From Antedon mediterranea (lineage: Eukaryota > Echinodermata > Crinoidea > Comatulida > Antedonidae), in the NCBI RefSeq assembly GCF_964355755.1, contig NC_092677.1, positions 3,599,001 to 3,663,000 of the forward strand: a stretch of DNA of 64,000 nt, in the 5' to 3' direction. The notes beneath the pieces are model-generated. The model ran no database searches. It saw nothing but the letters and a program-made list of their open reading frames with translations, and was not told the origin of the DNA. Positions 58,961 through 64,000 of the stretch are shown here, piece by piece (position 1 is the first letter of the stretch; every line of letters starts with the position of its first letter). A program made the position numbers and the translations under genes.

Positions 58961-60345
58961 TTTTATCCATTGAAAGTTGTTACATAAATTTAAATACGCT
59001 TCAATAATCCTATTCAGTTTGTGTCACGCAATTTATTTTTAGCCAACAATGTATTGTATGAAGGTTTGCAAGGCAAAAATCAATGTGATGATATTGCGGT
59101 AGGCCTACACCATGAATGTAGTTCCGAAAAGAACTGTTGAGCTTCGTCACATTTCGATCAATATGCTTCGATCGTCCGCACTCTCACTACAATCAATATT
59201 GATAAAACGTCGATAAAATCAACAGTTCTCTTCTTATTTTCGTCGTATCCGCAAACTTTATATGATCATGCGTGTTACCGAAAATGTCAATTTCATAAAT
59301 GTATGTCTTCTTTGATTTGATTCTAAATCAGAATGTATATTTTTTGGCGTAAAATTCAACAATATGGTTAATAAAACCCCAAAGCACCGACAACAATAAT
59401 AGCATTTTAATGCGTTTTGGCTTAATTTAGTTTTTAGCACTTAGCATTCAATATATGCTATCAATTTGAAAAAAATTGAAAACTATTTTATATGAAGTCA
59501 CTGCTAACAATAAACAAGCGATTACAATATTAAACTTTTCTAGGATTATGATTAGCAATTTGCTTAACAGAGCATTATGATTCCAGGGCGTGTTTTAAGA
59601 ATAATATATTGCGGTCATTTGAGATACCCAGTGTATAATTATGGTTGCGTGCAATTAGCAAAAGATATGTATCAGTTAATGGACAACGTACAAGAGCTTT
59701 TATTTATAATGCAGACAATTTTAAAAATCGTCAGAGACGTTGACCAATATTGCAAGTGCTTGTGATTGGTCAAAATTACATACGTTGCATACAACACCCG
59801 ATTCTGACTGTATATAAAGTTTACCGTTGCGCGGTTAAAGCCTGTTTTCTTGTCGACGTTATTCGACGCTATCGTTAACAATAATCGGCGATCATCTGCG
59901 TAAACATAGAAATGTTAACGATTTACAGGAAAAGGTACTCGCTATCGTTATCATTTCAACTTGATCGTTTTCAAACGATCGTCGTTGAACTGTTACTGGT
60001 TTGTTTATCCGTTTAAGTCTGTTTTCCTGTCGACGTTATTTGACGCTATCGTCGTTGATCGTTAAAAGTTCAACGACGATCGTAACAATATGCTTCGATC
60101 GTCCGCACTCTCACTACAATCAGTATTGATAAAACGTCGATAAAATCAACTCTTCTTTTTATTTTTTACATTGTATCGCAAACTTCATACTGTTATAATT
60201 ATCAAATGCGTGTTAGCGCAAAATTCAATCTTCATTTCAATCTTTCTTATTTCTTTACACTTTTACAAGGCATGTAAGCATATTCGCTTTGATTTGCAAA
60301 CCTAAATAAGAATGTAATTGTATTATCTATATAAATCCAAAGGCA
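58961..60345. repeat. Duplicated flank DNA (59160-59345 repeated at 60088-60325)
   Basis: ATATGCTTCGATCGTCCGCA and GATAAAACGTCGATAAAATC occur at both places in order, followed by GCAAACTT.ATA, GCGTGTTA and a diverging remainder. 59000-59190 and 59385-59450 also match the left flank of the window (2160-2335, 3370-3440). Confidence 0.75.
59744..59860 (+). promoter_or_regulatory. Candidate TATA/CCAAT promoter
   Basis: TTGACCAAT (59740-59748) and ATTGGTCAA (59765-59773) form an inverted CCAAT pair 40-70 bp upstream of TATATAAAG (59811-59819). Downstream, CTGTTTTC(T/C)TGTCGACGTTATT(C/T)GACGCTATCG is present twice (about 59842 and 60020). No coding exon was found to attach to it. Confidence 0.35.
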
Positions 60346-63300
60346 AATTACTGAAAAAAATGACAATGCTGTGGGTATCAGTGGCTGGATCTCAATGGAT
60401 ATACAAAATAAAATAAGCACTGACAAAAATGACAATGCTGTGGGTATCAGTGTCTGGATCTCAATGGAGATACAAAATAAAATAAGCACTGAAAAAATGA
60501 CAATGCTGTGGGTATCAGTGGCTGGATCTCAATGGAGATACAAAATAAAATAAGCACTGAAAAAATGACAATGCTGTGGGTATCAGTGTCTGGATCTCAA
60601 TGGAGATACAAAATAAAATAAGCACTGAAAAAATGACAATGCTGTGGGTATCAGTGTCTGGATCTCAATGGAGATACAAAATAAAAAAAGCACTGAAAAA
60701 ATGACAATGCTGTGGGTATCAGTGGCTGGATCTCAATGGAGATACAAAATAAAATAAGCACTGAAAAAAATGACAATGCTGTGGGTATCAGTGGCTGGAT
60801 CTCAATGGAGATACAAATTAAAATAAGCACTGACAAAAATGACAATGCTGTGGGTATCAGTGCCTGGATCTCAATGGAGATACAAAATAAAATAAGCACT
60901 GAAAAAAATGACAATGCTGTGGGTATCAGTGGCTGGATCTCAATGGAGATACAAAATAAAATAAGCACTGAAAAAAATGACAATGCTGTGGGTATCAGTG
61001 GCTGGATCTCAATGGAGATACAAAATAAAAAAAGCACTGAAAAAATGACAATGCTGTGGGTATCAGTGGCTGGATCTCAATGGAGATACAAAATAAAATA
61101 AGCACTGAAAAAAATGACAATGCTGTGGGTATCAGTGGCTGGATCTCAATGGAGATACAAAATAAAAAAAGCACTGAAAAAATGACAATGCTGTGGGTAT
61201 CAGTGGCTGGATCTCAATGGAGATACAAATTAAAATAAGCACTGACAAAATGACAATGCTGTGGGTATCAGTGGCTGGATCTCAATGGAGATACAAAATA
61301 AAAAAAGCACTGAAAAAATGACAATGCTGTGGGTATCAGTGGCTGGATCTCAATGGAGATACAAATTAAAATAAGCACTGACAAAAATGACAATGCTGTG
61401 GGGTATCAGTGGCTGGATCTCAATGGAGATACAAAATAAAATAAGCACTGAAAAAATGACAATGATGTGGGTATCAGTGGCTGGATCTCAATGGAGATAC
61501 AAAATAAAATAAGCACTGAAAAAAATGACAATGCTGTGGGTATCAGTGGCTGGATCTCAATGGAGATACAAATTAAAATAAGCACTGAAAAAATGACAAT
61601 GATGTGGGTATCAGTGCCTGGATCTCAATGGAGATACAAATAAAATAAGCAATAAAAAAATTACAATGCTGTGGGTATCAGTGGCTGGATCTCAATGGAG
61701 ATACAAAATAAAATAAGCACTGAAAAAATGACAATGCTGTGGGTATCAGTGGCTGGATCTCAATGGAGATACAAATTAAAATAAGCACTGAAAAAATGAC
61801 AATGCTGTGGGTATCAGTGGCTGGATCTCAATGGAGATACAAAATAAAATAAGCACTGACAAAAATGACAATGCTGTGGGTATCAGTGGCTGGATCTCAA
61901 TGGAGATACAAATTAAAATAAGCACTGACAAAAATGACAATGCTGTGGGTATCAGTGGCTGGATCTCAATGGAGATACAAAATAAAATAAGCACTGAAAA
62001 AATGACAATGCTGTGGGTATCAGTGCCTGGATCTCAATGGAGATACAAAATAAAATAAGCACTGAAAAAATGACAATGCTGTGGGTATCAGTGGCTGGAT
62101 CTCAATGGAGATACAAAATAAAATAAGCACTGAAAAAATGACAATGCTGTGGGTATCAGTGGCTGGATCTCAATGGAGATACAAAATAAAAAAAGCACTG
62201 AAAAAATGACAATGCTGTGGGTATCAGTGCCTGGATCTCAATGGAGATACAAAATAAAATAAGCACTGAAAAAATGACAATGCTGTGGGTATCAGTGGCT
62301 GGATCTCAATGGAGATACAAAATAAAAAAAGCACTGAAAAAATGACAATGCTGTGGGTATCAGTGCCTGGATCTCAATGGAGATACAAAATAAAATAAGC
62401 ACTGAAAAAATGACAATGCTGTGGGTATCAGTGGCTGGATCTCAATGGAGATGCAAAATAAAATAAGCACTGAAAAAAATGACAATGCTGTGGGTATCAG
62501 TGCCTGGATCTCAATGGAGATACAAAATAAAATAAGCACTGAAAAAATGACAATGCTGTGGGTATCAGTGCCTGGATCTCAATGGAGATACAAAATAAAA
62601 TAAGCACTGAAAAAATGACAATGCTGTGGGTATCAGTGGCTGGATCTCAATGGAGATACAAAATAAAATAAGCACTGAAAAAATGACAATGCTGTGGGTA
62701 TCAGTGCCTGGATCTCAATGGAGATACAAAATAAAATAAGCACTGAAAAAATGACAATGCTGTGGGTATCAGTGGCTGGATCTCAATGGAGATACAAAAT
62801 AAAATAAGCACTGAAAAAATGACAATGCTGTGGGTATCAGTGGCTGGATCTCAATGGAGATACAAAATAAAATAAGCACTGAAAAAATGACAATGCTGTG
62901 GGTATCAGTGCCTGGATCTCAATGGAGATACAAAATAAAATAAGCACTGAAAAAATGACAATGCTGTGGGTATCAGTGGCTGGATCTCAATGGAGATACA
63001 AAATAAAATAAGCACTGAAAAAATGACAATGCTGTGGGTATCAGTGGCTGGATCTCAATGGAGATACAAAATAAAAAAAGCACTGAAAAAATGACAATGC
63101 TGTGGGTATCAGTGGCTGGATCTCAATGGAGATACAAAATAAAATAAGCACTGAAAAAATGACAATGCTGTGGGTATCAGTGCCTGGATCTCAATGGAGA
63201 TACAAAATAAAATAAGCACTGACAAAAATGACAATGCTGTGGGTATCAGTGGCTGGATCTCAATGGAGATACAAAATAAAATAAGCACTGAAAAAATGAC

Positions 63301-64000
63301 AATGCTGTGGGTATCAGTGGCTGGATCTCAATGGAGATACAAAATAAAAAAAGCACTGAAAAAATGACAATGCTGTGGGTATCAGTGTCTGGATCTCAAT
63401 GGAGATACAAAATAAAATAAGCACTGAAAAAATGACAATGCTGTGGGTATCAGTGGCTGGATCTCAATGGAGATGCAAAATAAAATAAGCACTGAAAAAA
63501 TGACAATGCTGTGGGTATCAGTGTCTGGATCTCAATGGAGATACAAAATAAAATAAGCACTGAAAAAATGACAATGCTGTGGGTATCAGTGGCTGGATCT
63601 CAATGGAGATGCAAAATAAAATAAGCACTGAAAAAATGACAATGCTGTGGGTATCAGTGGCTGGATCTCAATGGAGATACAAAATAAAATAAGCACTGAA
63701 AAAATGACAATGCTGTGGGTATCAGTGTCTGGATCTCAATGGAGATACAAAATAAAATAAGCACTGAAAAAATGACAATGCTGTGGGTATCAGTGGCTGG
63801 ATCTCAATGGAGATACAAAATAAAATAAGCACTGAAAAAATGACAATGCTGTGGGTATCAGTGGCTGGATCTCAATGGAGATACAAAATAAAAAAAGCAC
63901 TGAAAAAATGACAATGCTGTGGGTATCAGTGGCTGGATCTCAATGGAGATACAAAATAAAATAAGCACTGAATAAATGACAATGCTGTTGGTATCAGTGC
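60346..64000. repeat. 68-bp minisatellite, about 54 copies, continues past the window
   Basis: Unit TGACAATGCTGTGGGTATCA, GTG(G/C/T)CTGGATCTCAATGG, AGATACAAAATAAAATAAGC, ACTGAAAAAA. Most copies are 68 bp; some are 69 by one extra base in the A-run (or GACAAAAA). Variable sites are GTG(G/C/T)CTGG, AAATAAA(A/T)AAG and ACAAA(A/T)T. No spacers, no coding expected. Confidence 0.95.

Noticed and set aside
60371-63367. Repeat proteins of GISGWISMEIQNK type
   Set aside because: Frame changes with A-run length between 68- and 69-bp units; this is minisatellite DNA.
60346-64000. CRISPR array
   Set aside because: Units are contiguous with no unique spacers, in an animal genome.

Overview
This is an AT-rich eukaryotic window, almost certainly from a marine invertebrate animal. 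The frequent TAGGCCTA-type words and the mix of BEL/Pao, L1/Tx1, Helitron-like, hAT-like and Harbinger-like elements fit an echinoderm or related deuterostome, but the species assignment is weak. Host genes are scarce. The only credible host coding material is two paralogous exons on the minus strand, at 2916-3160 and 56803-57653. They sit in matching flanking DNA on either side of about 45 kb of satellite and transposons.

Layout: 1-9640 is mostly non-coding, with minisatellites, palindromes, a hAT-like MITE (7976-8471) and the first exon paralogue. From 9640 to 54267 lies one array of a ~180-bp satellite, broken open twice. The first break (9817-12919) is a Helitron-like element containing a second one. 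The second (13177-51782) is a minus-strand BEL/Pao retrotransposon. The BEL left LTR is itself split at 13470/46431 by a 5'-truncated L1/Tx1 retrotransposon with a 13-bp target duplication. The L1 ORF2 is cut three times: by a Harbinger-like element (16352-17180), by an unclassified 949-bp element (17313-18261), and by a second 5'-truncated copy of the same L1's 3' UTR (19093-19947). The A-tail of that small copy was then entered by Helitron-like elements, which now form a 24.3-kb head-to-tail array of 20 units (19948-44246). ORF2 resumes at 44258 and the L1 ends at 46430. The rest of BEL (pol, gag, right LTR) fills 46444-51782.

Right flank: the satellite ends at 54267. It is followed by a ~350-bp tandem duplication, two non-LTR 3'-end fragments (55404-56757), the second host-gene copy (56803-57653) with a conserved CCAAT-containing upstream region, locally duplicated flank DNA, a candidate TATA/CCAAT promoter near 59744-59819, and a 68-bp minisatellite running off the window end.

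The most interesting object is the Helitron-like family. On its coding-neutral sense strand (minus for the array) each element starts with a hairpin and ends with a short arm, a second hairpin and CTAG followed by T. The arm near the 3' end repeats the second arm of the 5' hairpin, and the two change together between subfamilies. Elements enter A/T tracts, including the tract just inside each other's 5' hairpin. The array can therefore be read partly as nested brackets, with stacked orphan 5' hairpins and bodies lacking hairpins. No Rep/helicase is present, so all copies here are non-autonomous.
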